The notes: a model not told the origin generated them from the letters alone. Shown: positions 21,789 to 31,141, numbered from the stretch's first letter. The stretch is 64,000 bases of DNA from Candidatus Nanopelagicus abundans (GCF_002288305.1 NZ_CP016779.1:620001-684000), one strand, 5' to 3'. Numbers and translations: made by a program.

Positions 21789-23132
21789 TTACTCGCCCGC
21801 AGGTGCGGCAGGAGCTGCAGCATCTGCTGCCTTAGCCTCAGACTTTTGCTTCTTGTGTGCCATAAAACGTGATTGTGCTTCAGCGTACTGACGCTCCCAC
21901 TCTTCACGTTGACTCTCATAGCCAGGCTTCCACTCTTGAGTATCTGAATCAAATCCTTCTGGATAAATAAAGTTTCCAGCAGCATCATATCGAGCAGGCA
22001 TTCCATATTGTGTTGGATCAAATGCTTCAACCTCAACTTCTTGACCTTCATTAGCTTGCTTTAATGAAAGGGATATACGGCGACGCTCTAAATCAATATC
22101 AATAATCTTTACAAACAACTTATCGCCAACTTGAACTACCTGCTCTGGAATTTCAACATGGCGTTCAGCAAGTTCGGAAATGTGAACTAAACCTTCAATT
22201 CCTTCAAACACCTTAATGAAAGCACCGAATGGAACTAGTTTGGTAACTTCACCAGGCACAACTTGATTAATTGTGTGGGTGCGGGCAAATGCTTGCCAAG
22301 GATCTTCTTGAGTAGCTTTAAGTGAAAGTGATACACGCTCTCTTTCAAAATCTACCTCTAATACTTCAACTGTAACCTCATCGCCAACTTCGACAACCTC
22401 AGATGGGTGGTCAATATGCTTCCAAGATAATTCAGATACGTGAACTAACCCGTCAACGCCACCTAGATCAACAAATGCACCAAAGTTAACAATTGATGAA
22501 ATAACACCAGATCGAACCTGGCCTTTAGTTAATTGATTTAAAAATGTAGTTCGTGAAGCAGATTGTGATTGCTCAAGAAATGCTCTACGAGAAAGAACTA
22601 CGTTATTTCGGTTCTTATCTAACTCGATAATTCGGCACTCAACTTGTTGACCAATGTATGGAGTCAAATCTCTAACGCGACGCATTTCAACTAACGATGC
22701 AGGAAGGAAACCACGAAGACCAATGTCAACTATTAGGCCACCTTTAACAACTTCAATAACTGTTCCTGTAACAACTTCATCACGTTCTTTCTTCCCTTCA
22801 ACATCTCCCCAGGCTTGCTCATACTGAGCACGCTTCTTAGAAAGAATTAGACGGCCTTCTTTATCCTCTTTTTGAAGTACTAACGCTTCAATACGGTCTC
22901 CGACTTTTACTAACTCACTTGGAGCAACATCGTGGCGAATAGATAGCTCACGCGATGGAATTACACCCTCTGTTTTATAACCAATATCAAGTAATACTTC
23001 TTCGCGATCGATTTGAACAACAATTCCTGAGACTAAATCTCCGTCATTAAAATTTTTGATTGTGCCTTCGATAGCGGCTAAAAAATCTTCTGCAGATCCA
23101 ACATCATTTACAGCAATTTGAGAGGGGGTCAT
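21789..23132 (-). CDS. rpsA: 30S ribosomal protein S1
   Basis: RNA-binding ribosomal protein that helps mRNA loading. The 447-aa product has four S1 (OB-fold) repeats at about 32-105, 115-185, 205-275 and 290-360. They are recognisable by the recurring G-V-I/V...GAFV-D-LGG...G-L-VH-SEL pattern. An acidic and alanine-rich C-terminal tail follows. Four repeats is the actinobacterial form; E. coli has six. It has its own promoter and a strong terminator. S1 may matter less for the many mRNAs here that look leaderless. Confidence 0.96.
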   Translation of the reverse strand: MTPSQIAVNDVGSAEDFLAAIEGTIKNFNDGDLVSGIVVQIDREEVLLDIGYKTEGVIPSRELSIRHDVAPSELVKVGDRIEALVLQKEDKEGRLILSKKRAQYEQAWGDVEGKKERDEVVTGTVIEVVKGGLIVDIGLRGFLPASLVEMRRVRDLTPYIGQQVECRIIELDKNRNNVVLSRRAFLEQSQSASRTTFLNQLTKGQVRSGVISSIVNFGAFVDLGGVDGLVHVSELSWKHIDHPSEVVEVGDEVTVEVLEVDFERERVSLSLKATQEDPWQAFARTHTINQVVPGEVTKLVPFGAFIKVFEGIEGLVHISELAERHVEIPEQVVQVGDKLFVKIIDIDLERRRISLSLKQANEGQEVEVEAFDPTQYGMPARYDAAGNFIYPEGFDSDTQEWKPGYESQREEWERQYAEAQSRFMAHKKQKSEAKAADAAAPAAPAGE

Positions 23133-23183
23133 TAGGTGGGTGTACTCCGAGGGTAATTCAACTAGTAGGGGCAGGGACGGGCA

Positions 23184-23213
23184 AGGTTACTTTCCAAGTA
23201 TGCGCAGGGTCAA
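23184..23213 (-). promoter_or_regulatory. Predicted rpsA promoter
   Basis: TTGACC (23208-23213) and TAACCT (23184-23189) on the minus strand are 18 bases apart in the 168-base gap after polA. The start near 23177 would give a leader of about 45 bases. The rest of the gap shows no gene. Confidence 0.55.
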
Positions 23214-23300
23214 ACTGGACAGCCTAAGATCAGATTCACGCCTGATAATTGGGTACTTTGTTCAAATCCACCGTAAATATTTGCCCTATTTATCTAATAC

Positions 23301-25874
23301 TTAATGAGCTGCTAAATCCCAACTCAAACCAAATCCAATATTCACATCTAACGGAACTCTTAATTGATAAGCGTTGGCCATCTGGGTTTTGACTATTTCT
23401 TCAAGCTTATCTTTTTCACCTTGTGCTACTTCAAGGATTAATTCATCATGCACTTGTAACAGCAATCGTGATTTTAGTTGATTTTCATTAATTTCTTTTG
23501 AAACATTGAGCATGGCAATTTTAATAATATCTGCTGCTGATCCCTGAATCGGTGCGTTTAGAGCTGCTCTTTCGGCAATATCTCTGCGTTGGCGATTCTC
23601 ATGATTTAAATCAGGAAGATATCGCCGTCTACCTAAAACAGTTTCGGTATATCCTTTTTCTCGAGCTGCTACTACAACAGTTTTAAGGTAATCCCTAATT
23701 CCGCCAAATCTTTCAAAATACTTGCTCATTAACTCAGCTGCTGCAGCTGGATCTATATCTAAGGTTTGTGAAAGGCCAAATGATGAAAGCCCGTATGCAA
23801 GACCATATGACATCGCTTTTATAGTACGCCTCATTTCAGCATCTACCTCTGTAGATTTAACTCCAAAAACTTGTGATGCCACAGTTGAATGCAAGTCCTC
23901 CCCTAATTCAAATGCTTCTATTAAACCTTTGTCATTAGAAAGATGGGCCATAATCCGCATTTCAATTTGACTGTAATCAGCGGTTAATAAATTCTCATAT
24001 GGCTTTTGGGCTATAAAGCAATCTCTAATTTGCCGGCCTTCATCTGTTCTAATCGGAATGTTTTGAAGATTTGGCTCAGTTGATGAAAGACGACCCGTTG
24101 CAGCAACTGTTTGTTGAAAACTAGTATGGATTCTGCCATCAGATGCGGTTGCAGCAATTAATCCATCGACTGTGGCAAGTAATTTACTCACCTCTCTAAT
24201 TCTAAGGAGGTGCTTAAGTAATGGATGCTTAGTCTTTACCGCAAGCCATTCTAAGCTTTCACCGTCAGTTGTGAAGCCGGTTTTAATCTTCTTAGTCTTT
24301 GGAAGCTTTAATTCGTCAAATAAAACTGCTTGTAACTGCTTTGGGGAATTAACATTAAATTCATGCCCAGCCTCTTTATATGCAGAACTTGTCTCCTCTG
24401 AAACAATCTTTAAAAACTGCTCGGATAACTTTGCTAATTTAATTTGGTCAACTGCTATCCCAGTCTCCTCTATTTGAGAAAGTAGTAATAGCGTTGGTTG
24501 TTCAAGGTTTGAATACAATTCAAGCATCGCCTTTGCTTTGATTTCTGATTCAAGCTCTTTTTGTAAAGTAAATATCCATGCAGCAGTTTTTGGCTCAAAA
24601 GCTACAAATAGGTTTTCATCACTAGTTGAAACTCCTAACAATCTTTCAGCGAGATCAGTTAATGAAAGGTTTCTACTGCCAGGGTTTATCAAATATGCCA
24701 GAATCTCTATATCTGCTGCTAACCCTTTCATTTTTAGTTTCTTTAAAGCAAATTTGCCCCCATGAACATACTTAGGCAGATTAGGATTTGTAATCCAGCT
24801 TCCAATTTCAGCGCTGTTAACATTGAAAACCTCACTTTCACTTGTGGCAATTGCATAACCTATAAGTTTATCTTCAACAACTTCTAGTGATACTCCAATA
24901 GGATTTTTTCTATCACTTAGGATCGAGTCGAGTTCATCTGAACTAAGCACTTTAACAACTACAGAAACTTCACTAACTTGTTCTCCACCTATTTGAGGTA
25001 AAGATTTAAGACGCTCTTTAAGGGCTCTGATCTCTAATTTCTCAAAAAATGAACTCATTAATACTGCGTCAAAGCCTGCCCATGCCAGGTCATCAATGTC
25101 AGAATTTATTTTTACATCATCTAATAAGTGAGTAAGTTCTCGATTTAGCTTTACCATCTCAATATTTGTTCTCAAAGACTCACCTACTTTTCCACCAAGT
25201 TCATCTGATTTTTCTAATAGTTTTTCCAGGCTCCCATAATCAACGATCCATTTAGTGGCAGTTTTCTCCCCTACTCCTGGCACAGATGGCAAATTATCAC
25301 TTGGGTCTCCGCGCAGTGCTGCAAAATCTGGGTACTGCTTTGGCGTTAAGCCATATTTTTCAAATACCGCCTCAGGTGTCATTCGATTCATCTCGGTAAC
25401 ACCTTTTTTAGGATATAAAACTGTTGTTTTCTCATTTACTAATTGAAATGAATCTCGATCACCAGTACAAATTAAAGTTTGAAACCCTTTTTTCTCAGCT
25501 GCCTTAGCAAAAGTTGCGATGATATCGTCTGCTTCATAACCTTCTAATTCAAAGTGTTTAATACCAAACCCATTGATCATTTCATTAATATGGGATAGTT
25601 GAGAGCGAAACTCATCCGGAGTTGATGCTCGGTTTGCTTTATAATCAGCAAACTTTTCAGTACGAAATGTTCGTCTTGAAACATCAAATGCCACGGCTAT
25701 ATGAGTGGGTTTCTCCTCTTTAATTAGATTTATTAGCATGCTAGCAAATCCATAGATCGCATTAGTTGGTTGCCCGGTTGAGGTTTTAAAATTTTCAGCA
25801 GGCAGAGCATAAAACGCACGGTAAGCCATAGAGTGGCCATCGATAAGTAGTAATCGCCTCTGGCTGGTGCTCAT
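23301..25874 (-). CDS. polA: DNA polymerase I
   Basis: Repair and Okazaki-fragment polymerase. The 857-aa protein has an N-terminal 5'-3' exonuclease (about 1-290; LLIDGHSMAYRAFYALP and YEADDIIATFA). The central 3'-5' exonuclease-like domain lacks the DxE metal-binding motif, so it is probably inactive, as in other actinobacterial PolA. The polymerase domain has motif A DYSQIEMRIMAHLS, motif B RRTIKAMSYGLAYGLS and motif C QVHDELILEV. It has its own leaderless-type promoter and is divergent from the thioesterase gene. Confidence 0.97.
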   Translation of the reverse strand: MSTSQRRLLLIDGHSMAYRAFYALPAENFKTSTGQPTNAIYGFASMLINLIKEEKPTHIAVAFDVSRRTFRTEKFADYKANRASTPDEFRSQLSHINEMINGFGIKHFELEGYEADDIIATFAKAAEKKGFQTLICTGDRDSFQLVNEKTTVLYPKKGVTEMNRMTPEAVFEKYGLTPKQYPDFAALRGDPSDNLPSVPGVGEKTATKWIVDYGSLEKLLEKSDELGGKVGESLRTNIEMVKLNRELTHLLDDVKINSDIDDLAWAGFDAVLMSSFFEKLEIRALKERLKSLPQIGGEQVSEVSVVVKVLSSDELDSILSDRKNPIGVSLEVVEDKLIGYAIATSESEVFNVNSAEIGSWITNPNLPKYVHGGKFALKKLKMKGLAADIEILAYLINPGSRNLSLTDLAERLLGVSTSDENLFVAFEPKTAAWIFTLQKELESEIKAKAMLELYSNLEQPTLLLLSQIEETGIAVDQIKLAKLSEQFLKIVSEETSSAYKEAGHEFNVNSPKQLQAVLFDELKLPKTKKIKTGFTTDGESLEWLAVKTKHPLLKHLLRIREVSKLLATVDGLIAATASDGRIHTSFQQTVAATGRLSSTEPNLQNIPIRTDEGRQIRDCFIAQKPYENLLTADYSQIEMRIMAHLSNDKGLIEAFELGEDLHSTVASQVFGVKSTEVDAEMRRTIKAMSYGLAYGLSSFGLSQTLDIDPAAAAELMSKYFERFGGIRDYLKTVVVAAREKGYTETVLGRRRYLPDLNHENRQRRDIAERAALNAPIQGSAADIIKIAMLNVSKEINENQLKSRLLLQVHDELILEVAQGEKDKLEEIVKTQMANAYQLRVPLDVNIGFGLSWDLAAH

Positions 25875-25880
25875 ATTGGG

Positions 25881-25886
25881 ATTCTA
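25881..25886 (-). promoter_or_regulatory. Putative -10 box of polA (leaderless)
   Basis: TAGAAT, a near-consensus -10, ends exactly six bases before the polA ATG, and no Shine-Dalgarno lies between. This predicts transcription starting at the ATG. Confidence 0.5.
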
Positions 25887-25901
25887 ATTGCAGTAACAGG
25901 T

Positions 25902-25907
25902 TAAACT
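25902..25907 (+). promoter_or_regulatory. Putative -10 box of the thioesterase gene (leaderless)
   Basis: TAAACT ends seven bases before the ATG at 25915. With the polA box only 15 bases away on the other strand, the 40-base gap would hold two back-to-back leaderless promoters. Confidence 0.42.
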
Positions 25908-25914
25908 AATAGGC

Positions 25915-26319
25915 ATGAGCGAATTTCTTGAAGCAATTCTAAAAAGAGGTATTGGTGCCCTTGATAAAAAAATGGGTATTGAAATCATTGAGGCATCACC
26001 TGAGAGATTAGTTGGCACAATGCCGGTGGAAGGTAATACCCAACCTATTGGACTTCTTCACGGCGGTGCTAACGTTGTTTTAGCAGAGAGCCTAGGTTCA
26101 ATAGGGACACAACTCCATGCTGGAGCGGATAGAAAGATTGTTGGAATTGATATCAATGCTACTCATCATAAATCTGCAACAAGTGGAGTAGTGACCGCGG
26201 TTGCCACTGCAATTTCTTTAGGAAAAACTATCTGTTCATACCAAGTTGAGATTACAAATGATAAAGGTGAGCGTACGTGTAGCGCTCGTATTACTTGCTT
26301 AATTCTTGCTGTACGTTAA
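25915..26319 (+). CDS. PaaI-type hotdog-fold thioesterase
   Basis: A 134-aa single-domain 4HBT-family protein, likely hydrolysing an acyl-CoA or aryl-CoA thioester. The active-site segment QPIGLLHGGANVVLAESLGS holds H49, G50, G51 and the candidate nucleophile/base E58. The later GIDINATHHK segment binds the CoA moiety in relatives such as YdiI/MenI and EntH. It stands alone on the plus strand between polA and the liv operon. Its substrate cannot be read from context; a menaquinone-pathway thioesterase (MenI-like) is one possibility. Confidence 0.85.
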   Translation: MSEFLEAILKRGIGALDKKMGIEIIEASPERLVGTMPVEGNTQPIGLLHGGANVVLAESLGSIGTQLHAGADRKIVGIDINATHHKSATSGVVTAVATAISLGKTICSYQVEITNDKGERTCSARITCLILAVR

Positions 26320-26328
26320 AAATATTTC

Positions 26329-27045
26329 TTAAGCACCAGTACCGAGATAAGCAGCCTTTACATAAGGATCATTTAGTAAATCCTTTGCATTTGCCTCTTT
26401 AGTAACCAAGCCAGTTTCAAGAACATATGCTCTATGGGCGTGAGTTAATGCTTGCTGTGCATTTTGCTCAACTAGCAAAATAGTTACACCTTGCTTATTA
26501 ATTTGAGTAATAATTCGGAAAATATTTGCAATCATTTGTGGAGCAAGTCCCATTGATGGTTCATCAAGAAGTAACACCTTAGGACGAGACATTAAAGCAC
26601 GCCCAATCGCTAGCATTTGCTGTTCTCCGCCAGATAATGTTCCACCAGCCTGAGAACTTCGTTCTTTTAATCTTGGGAACAATGTATAGATATTATCGAG
26701 ATCTTCATTCATTTCAGCTTTACGATTTTTACGGTGAAACTTTCCCATCTCAAGGTTTTCTAAAACAGTCATACCTGGAAAAATACCGCGCCCTTCAGGA
26801 GCTTGTGAGATACCAAGATCTACTCTTTCATGTGCCGGTACCTTAGATATGTCCTGACCATCAAACATAATTGCACCGCTAGATACTTTTCGAAGCCCTG
26901 AAATAGTTTTAAGCGTTGTTGTTTTTCCAGCGCCATTAGCACCGATCAATGTGACAATTTCACCCTCATTTACAACAACAGAAATTCCTTTAATTGCCTC
27001 AATTTTGTCGTAGTGAACATGTAGATCTTTAATTTCAAGACGCAT
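26329..27045 (-). CDS. livF: LivF, branched-chain amino acid ABC transporter ATPase
   Basis: Second of the two cytoplasmic ATPases driving uptake through LivHM. The 238-aa protein has Walker A GANGAGKT (35-42), signature LSGGEQQML (about 138-146), Walker B VLLLDEPSMGLAP and the H-loop-equivalent segment. It overlaps livG by 11 bases and is last in livKHMGF. Its end is 9 bases from the convergent thioesterase gene. Confidence 0.93.
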   Translation of the reverse strand: MRLEIKDLHVHYDKIEAIKGISVVVNEGEIVTLIGANGAGKTTTLKTISGLRKVSSGAIMFDGQDISKVPAHERVDLGISQAPEGRGIFPGMTVLENLEMGKFHRKNRKAEMNEDLDNIYTLFPRLKERSSQAGGTLSGGEQQMLAIGRALMSRPKVLLLDEPSMGLAPQMIANIFRIITQINKQGVTILLVEQNAQQALTHAHRAYVLETGLVTKEANAKDLLNDPYVKAAYLGTGA

Positions 27046-27811
27046 CAGCAGGCACCCCTAAATATGCTTCTATAACTTTAGGATCTTTCTGGACATTACT
27101 TGGCAGATCATCTGCAATCTTCGCGCCAAAATCTAGGACAATAACACGATCTGAAATACCCATAATCAGTGACATATCATGTTCAATTAGAAGCACCGTA
27201 TATCCAGCATCTCGAATCCTTTTAATCAAAGCAGCTAACTCAACTTTTTCGGCTGGATTAAAACCTGCTGCTGGTTCATCAAGTAAAAGTAGACGTGGTG
27301 ATGTTCCTAGTGCCCTTGCAATCTCAAGGCGTCTTTGAACACCATAGGGTAGATTTTTTGCTAGTCGATCGGCATATTCTTCAATTCCAATAAAGCGAAG
27401 CATTTCCATAGCGTGCTCACGATTTTCGCGCTCTTCACGTCGCGCACGCGGTAGACCGAAAAGTGCGCCAACTAAACCGCTCTTTTTGTGAACATCAGTT
27501 GCAGTAATAACATTTTCTAGGGCTGTCATCTCTCCCCAGAGGCGAATATTTTGAAATGTACGAGCAAGTCCAAGTTGTGTAATTTTATATCGCGCTTGAT
27601 CACGAATCTCAGTTCCCTCAAATGTAACCACACCACTTGTAGCTTTATAAACACCTGTGATGACATTAAAAACTGTTGTTTTACCTGCTCCATTAGGACC
27701 TATCAGAGCTAAAATCTCACCTTTTTTTACTTCAATAGTGACGTCATTAAGGGCGGTAACACCACCGAACTTCATAGTTAAATTCTTAATTGAAAGAAGT
27801 GTCTCTGACAT
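27035..27811 (-). CDS. livG: LivG, branched-chain amino acid ABC transporter ATPase
   Basis: ATPase partner of LivF. The 258-aa protein has Walker A GPNGAGKT (38-45), a signature region reading LPYGVQRRLEIARAL (family usually LSYGQQR), Walker B LLLLDEPAAGFNP and an IEHDM switch histidine. The extended C-terminal segment typical of LivG/BraF is present. Its start overlaps the livM stop by one base. Confidence 0.93.
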   Translation of the reverse strand: MSETLLSIKNLTMKFGGVTALNDVTIEVKKGEILALIGPNGAGKTTVFNVITGVYKATSGVVTFEGTEIRDQARYKITQLGLARTFQNIRLWGEMTALENVITATDVHKKSGLVGALFGLPRARREERENREHAMEMLRFIGIEEYADRLAKNLPYGVQRRLEIARALGTSPRLLLLDEPAAGFNPAEKVELAALIKRIRDAGYTVLLIEHDMSLIMGISDRVIVLDFGAKIADDLPSNVQKDPKVIEAYLGVPADAS

Positions 27812-28848
27812 TATTTATTTACCCCTTTCTTAACTATCGCCTTTTCACGTTTCTTACGCGGCAATAATCCATCGGGTCTAAAATTCATTACAACAACTAG
27901 AACTATTCCAAAGACAAGAAGTCTTGCGTCAGAGATAAAACGAATGCGTTCCGGTAGGTATCCAATAATAGTTGCGCCAACTACAACACCCCAAATATTA
28001 CCGATTCCGCCAAGAACTACGCAAGCAAGAATCAATACTGAAACGTTAAGAGTAAACATTTCAGGTGCTATGTATAAGTTCTTAGATGCATAAAGCACAC
28101 CAGCTGCGCCACCAATAGCTGCGCCTAAGGTAAAGGACCAAATCTTATATTTAAGTGTTGGAATTCCCATTAGCTCTGCTGCATCCTCATCCTGACGAAT
28201 TGCCTCCCAGGCACGGCCTGGTCGACGCACGCTTAAACGGCGAATCATCCAGATAGTAAGTAATATCATTATTAAAACTACCCAGAAAAATAATTTTTGA
28301 TTAAACAAATCAAATTCAAGTGGTCCGATATTAGGAGGCATTGGAATATTAGCAATTCCATTTGGTCCTTTTGACCAAGTGGAGTTTAAAACCACTAAAC
28401 GTACTATTTCGCCAAAGCCTAAAGTTACAATAGCCAAATAATCTCCACGCACACGCAGTGTCGGTAGACCAAGCAATACCCCAGCAATCATTGCAAAAGC
28501 AATTCCAAAAGGCATAATCTCCCAAGTATTTAAACCTGTCAGAGTGCCCATTAGCGCCATTGTGTATGCACCAATTGCAAAGAAAGCAACATAACCTAAA
28601 TCAAGCATTCCGGATTTACCCACGACTATATTTAAGCCCAATGCCATAAGAATAAATATTGCGACAGGATAAACTAGAACTGCATCATATGCAGAAATTG
28701 GTGTCGCTAAAATTCCATTTCCTGCAAATGGCAATAAAGCAACTAGAAAAATTGCAATAAGTGCAATTACTACCCGCTGAATGCGATTAGATTTCTCCCA
28801 TAAATTTGCGCCAAAGTCACGCAAGTTCCAGTAGTTACGAATTTTCAT
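27811..28848 (-). CDS. livM: LivM, branched-chain amino acid ABC transporter permease
   Basis: Inner-membrane permease subunit that forms the channel with LivH. The 345-aa protein has about eight to ten hydrophobic helices and the family motif LTLGFGEIVRLVVLN-like segment (IVTLGFGEIVR). It also has the coupling EAA-like loop RPGRAWEAIRQDEDAAELMGI, which contacts the ATPases. A basic C-terminal tail follows. A 3-base gap separates it from livH. Confidence 0.93.
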   Translation of the reverse strand: MKIRNYWNLRDFGANLWEKSNRIQRVVIALIAIFLVALLPFAGNGILATPISAYDAVLVYPVAIFILMALGLNIVVGKSGMLDLGYVAFFAIGAYTMALMGTLTGLNTWEIMPFGIAFAMIAGVLLGLPTLRVRGDYLAIVTLGFGEIVRLVVLNSTWSKGPNGIANIPMPPNIGPLEFDLFNQKLFFWVVLIMILLTIWMIRRLSVRRPGRAWEAIRQDEDAAELMGIPTLKYKIWSFTLGAAIGGAAGVLYASKNLYIAPEMFTLNVSVLILACVVLGGIGNIWGVVVGATIIGYLPERIRFISDARLLVFGIVLVVVMNFRPDGLLPRKKREKAIVKKGVNK

Positions 28849-28851
28849 CTC

Positions 28852-29802
28852 TTATGCCCTCGTTTGCTGAACTGCTTCGCCAAACAAACCGTTTGGCTTG
28901 AAAAGAAGTACCAAAACTAAAACTACAAAAACAGTAACAGCTTTCCACTGAGTGCCAAGAACTGCTGAAGCATAAACTTCAAGTAATCCAAGACTTAAAC
29001 CGCCCCAGAATGCACCACGGATGTTTCCTATTCCACCAAGCACTGCTGCAGTAAATGCTGCCAACCCCATAGTAAAACCAATGTTAAATTTCGTGTATTC
29101 AAATACTGTAACGTAAAAGAATGCTGCTGCGCCGGTAGCCAAGCCACCGATCAAAAATGTCACTGTGATAACTCTGTTTAAGTTTACGCCCATTAATTTT
29201 GCCGCATCTTCATTCTGAGATACCGCACGTATTGCTTTACCCATGCGAGATAATTTAATAAAGCGCTCTAATATAAAGTAAATTACCGCTGCTGCAATGA
29301 TAGTAATCACAGTATCTAAGCGAATATTAGCGCCCCAAACTTCACTTAAAATAATTTTTTCTAACACTCGTGGTGAACCAACTGGGCGTGAATCGGTAAG
29401 TAAGCGCATAACTTCAGCCAGTGCAATAGATACTCCAATAGCTGAAATTAATGTAGCAAGCCGGTTAGTTCCTCGCATGCGCAGTCGACGGTAAGCCACA
29501 AATTCAACAAAGACTGCGGTTAAGGCGGCGATAAACATGGAAACTAGCAGGCCGGTAAGAAGGACAACTAGTAATTTTAAACCTGTAGCTGGCTCACTTG
29601 TTTGCGTGTATTTAAACAAATCCCGATTGGAGACAATTGCTCCAAATGTGCCCCACATAAATATCTCAGAGTTTGCAAAGTTAATCATTCGAAGAACGCC
29701 ATAAACCATCGTGTAGCCCAGTGAAACTAATACATAGATAAACCCAAGAGCAATGCCCGCTATCGTTAAGGACCAGAACTGGTCAATTAATACTGCAAAC
29801 AT
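28852..29802 (-). CDS. livH: LivH, branched-chain amino acid ABC transporter permease
   Basis: First permease subunit of the importer. The 316-aa protein is very hydrophobic, with GFIYVLVSLGYTMVYGVLRMINFA near the N-terminus and the coupling loop MGKAIRAVSQNEDAAKLMGV at about 200-220. AAGGAGAAG gives the ATG a strong Shine-Dalgarno. A 120-base gap with a large hairpin separates it from livK, which probably sets a lower level for the membrane genes than for the binding protein. Confidence 0.93.
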   Translation of the reverse strand: MFAVLIDQFWSLTIAGIALGFIYVLVSLGYTMVYGVLRMINFANSEIFMWGTFGAIVSNRDLFKYTQTSEPATGLKLLVVLLTGLLVSMFIAALTAVFVEFVAYRRLRMRGTNRLATLISAIGVSIALAEVMRLLTDSRPVGSPRVLEKIILSEVWGANIRLDTVITIIAAAVIYFILERFIKLSRMGKAIRAVSQNEDAAKLMGVNLNRVITVTFLIGGLATGAAAFFYVTVFEYTKFNIGFTMGLAAFTAAVLGGIGNIRGAFWGGLSLGLLEVYASAVLGTQWKAVTVFVVLVLVLLFKPNGLFGEAVQQTRA

Positions 29803-29848
29803 TCTTCTCCTTGCAAATAAAAGGCAATTAATTTAACCATCTGCTTAT

Positions 29849-29908
29849 ACAAGTGTGGGTGCTTTGGCCCTCTTTTTCAAGAGTTTTCCAAAACACCCAC
29901 CAACTTGT
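29849..29908 (-). other. 60-base three-tier hairpin between livK and livH
   Basis: On the minus strand the outer arms ACAAGT/ACTTGT, then GTGGGTG/CACCCAC, then TTTGG/CCAAA, and an inner CTCTT-GAAA-AAGAG hairpin with a GAAA tetraloop nest inside one another with small bulges. There is no T-run after it, so it is not a plain intrinsic terminator. It most likely stabilises the livK message or limits readthrough into livHMGF. Confidence 0.7.
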
Positions 29909-29922
29909 AAAGGTATTAAGTG

Positions 29923-31068
29923 TTACTTAATAATACCTGTATTTACTAGAACTCCACCCTTTGAGGTAAATCCAGCAAATAGTCCGTAAGAAATATCACC
30001 GTTCTTATCGAACTTAATTGTGTTTCCAGTGACGCTCTTACCGTTGTAAGACTTTACATACTTAAGCATTGCTGCTCGAGTTGTCTTTCCGGCTTTGATT
30101 CCGTTAAGAAGAAGGTTTGCTGCATCGAAGGATTCAACTGAATAAACGCCAGATGAAGCACCCATTTTCTTCTTGTAGTCAGCCTCAAGTGCCGCACTAA
30201 TACCAGCAAGACCACCTACACCAGTAACTCTTGAACCTTCAGCTGCAGCTCCTGCAAGCTTTGGGTACTCCTGGTTGAAGACTCCGTCGCCACCAGCGAA
30301 TATCGCTGTTGAACCTGAGTCACGTAGCTGCTTAATAAAGATTGCGCCTTGGCTGTAGTAGCCAGTGTAGATAACTACAGTTGCACCAGAGGTCTTAATC
30401 TTTGCAATAGTTGGGCTGAAATCAGTTGTTGTATTAGGAACTGAATCTCCACCAACAAGTGTTGCACCAGCTACTTTCTTCAATCCTGCTTCAACGTAGC
30501 CACGAAGTGGAACTGCGTATGAAGACTGATCATCAAATACAAACACCTTTGCGTTTGAAACTCCAGCAGTTGCATACTTAGCTAAAGCTGGGCCCTGTAA
30601 ATCATCTTTTCCTACTACACGGTGGAACACAGGTCCGCCGAAATCAGGTGATGTTGGGTCTGTTATTGAAACGCGAGTTGCTGATGGTGAAACCATTACT
30701 AATCCACCAGCCTTGTAATAAGGAAGTGATGCGATAGTTGCACCTGAATAAGCAGGACCAACAAGACCAAGGATCTTCTTGTTAGAGCCAACTCCTGGAG
30801 CAACTGTTCCTGCAACAGCAGGATCTCCTTGATCATCAACGGCTACAACATTAATTTTGAAGCCTTTGTTCTTGGCCATAAATACCTTTGCAGCATACTT
30901 AACTGCGTTTAACTCATCGGTACCTGTTGAGGCTTCTCCACCAGAAAGTGGGCCTTGGTAGGCGATCGTATAAGTTCCAGCAGCATTTGCAGATGAAGCT
31001 ACTACAGCGCTTAATGCAAGGGCTGCAGAAGTTACAATCGCAAGTGATTGTTTAATCTTCTTGTTCAT
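29923..31068 (-). CDS. livK: LivK-like branched-chain amino acid-binding protein
   Basis: Extracellular solute-binding protein (periplasmic-binding fold type I) feeding the LivHMGF importer. The 381-aa precursor has a signal peptide at about 1-29 ending SANA before AG. There is no lipobox cysteine, so it looks like a type I-cleaved secreted protein and not a lipoprotein. The mature part starts TYTIAYQGPLSGG and keeps the ligand-binding region VGPAYSGATIASLPYY and SPSATR. AGGAAGG precedes the ATG. Whether it binds branched-chain amino acids, other amino acids or amides cannot be settled from sequence. Confidence 0.9.
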   Translation of the reverse strand: MNKKIKQSLAIVTSAALALSAVVASSANAAGTYTIAYQGPLSGGEASTGTDELNAVKYAAKVFMAKNKGFKINVVAVDDQGDPAVAGTVAPGVGSNKKILGLVGPAYSGATIASLPYYKAGGLVMVSPSATRVSITDPTSPDFGGPVFHRVVGKDDLQGPALAKYATAGVSNAKVFVFDDQSSYAVPLRGYVEAGLKKVAGATLVGGDSVPNTTTDFSPTIAKIKTSGATVVIYTGYYSQGAIFIKQLRDSGSTAIFAGGDGVFNQEYPKLAGAAAEGSRVTGVGGLAGISAALEADYKKKMGASSGVYSVESFDAANLLLNGIKAGKTTRAAMLKYVKSYNGKSVTGNTIKFDKNGDISYGLFAGFTSKGGVLVNTGIIK

Positions 31069-31111
31069 TTATGCCTTCCTGTTCATGTTTTCCCTGGCAA
31101 GGGAGATGAGA

Positions 31112-31141
31112 AGGGTAATGCAGAAGGCTTAGAAATGACAA
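31112..31141 (-). promoter_or_regulatory. Predicted livK promoter
   Basis: TTGTCA (31136-31141) and TACCCT (31112-31117) on the minus strand are 18 bases apart in the 137-base gap upstream of livK. A small hairpin overlapping the stop of the preceding gene (AGGTAT/ATACCT, 31186-31207) may slow readthrough, but it lacks a T-run. Confidence 0.45.
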
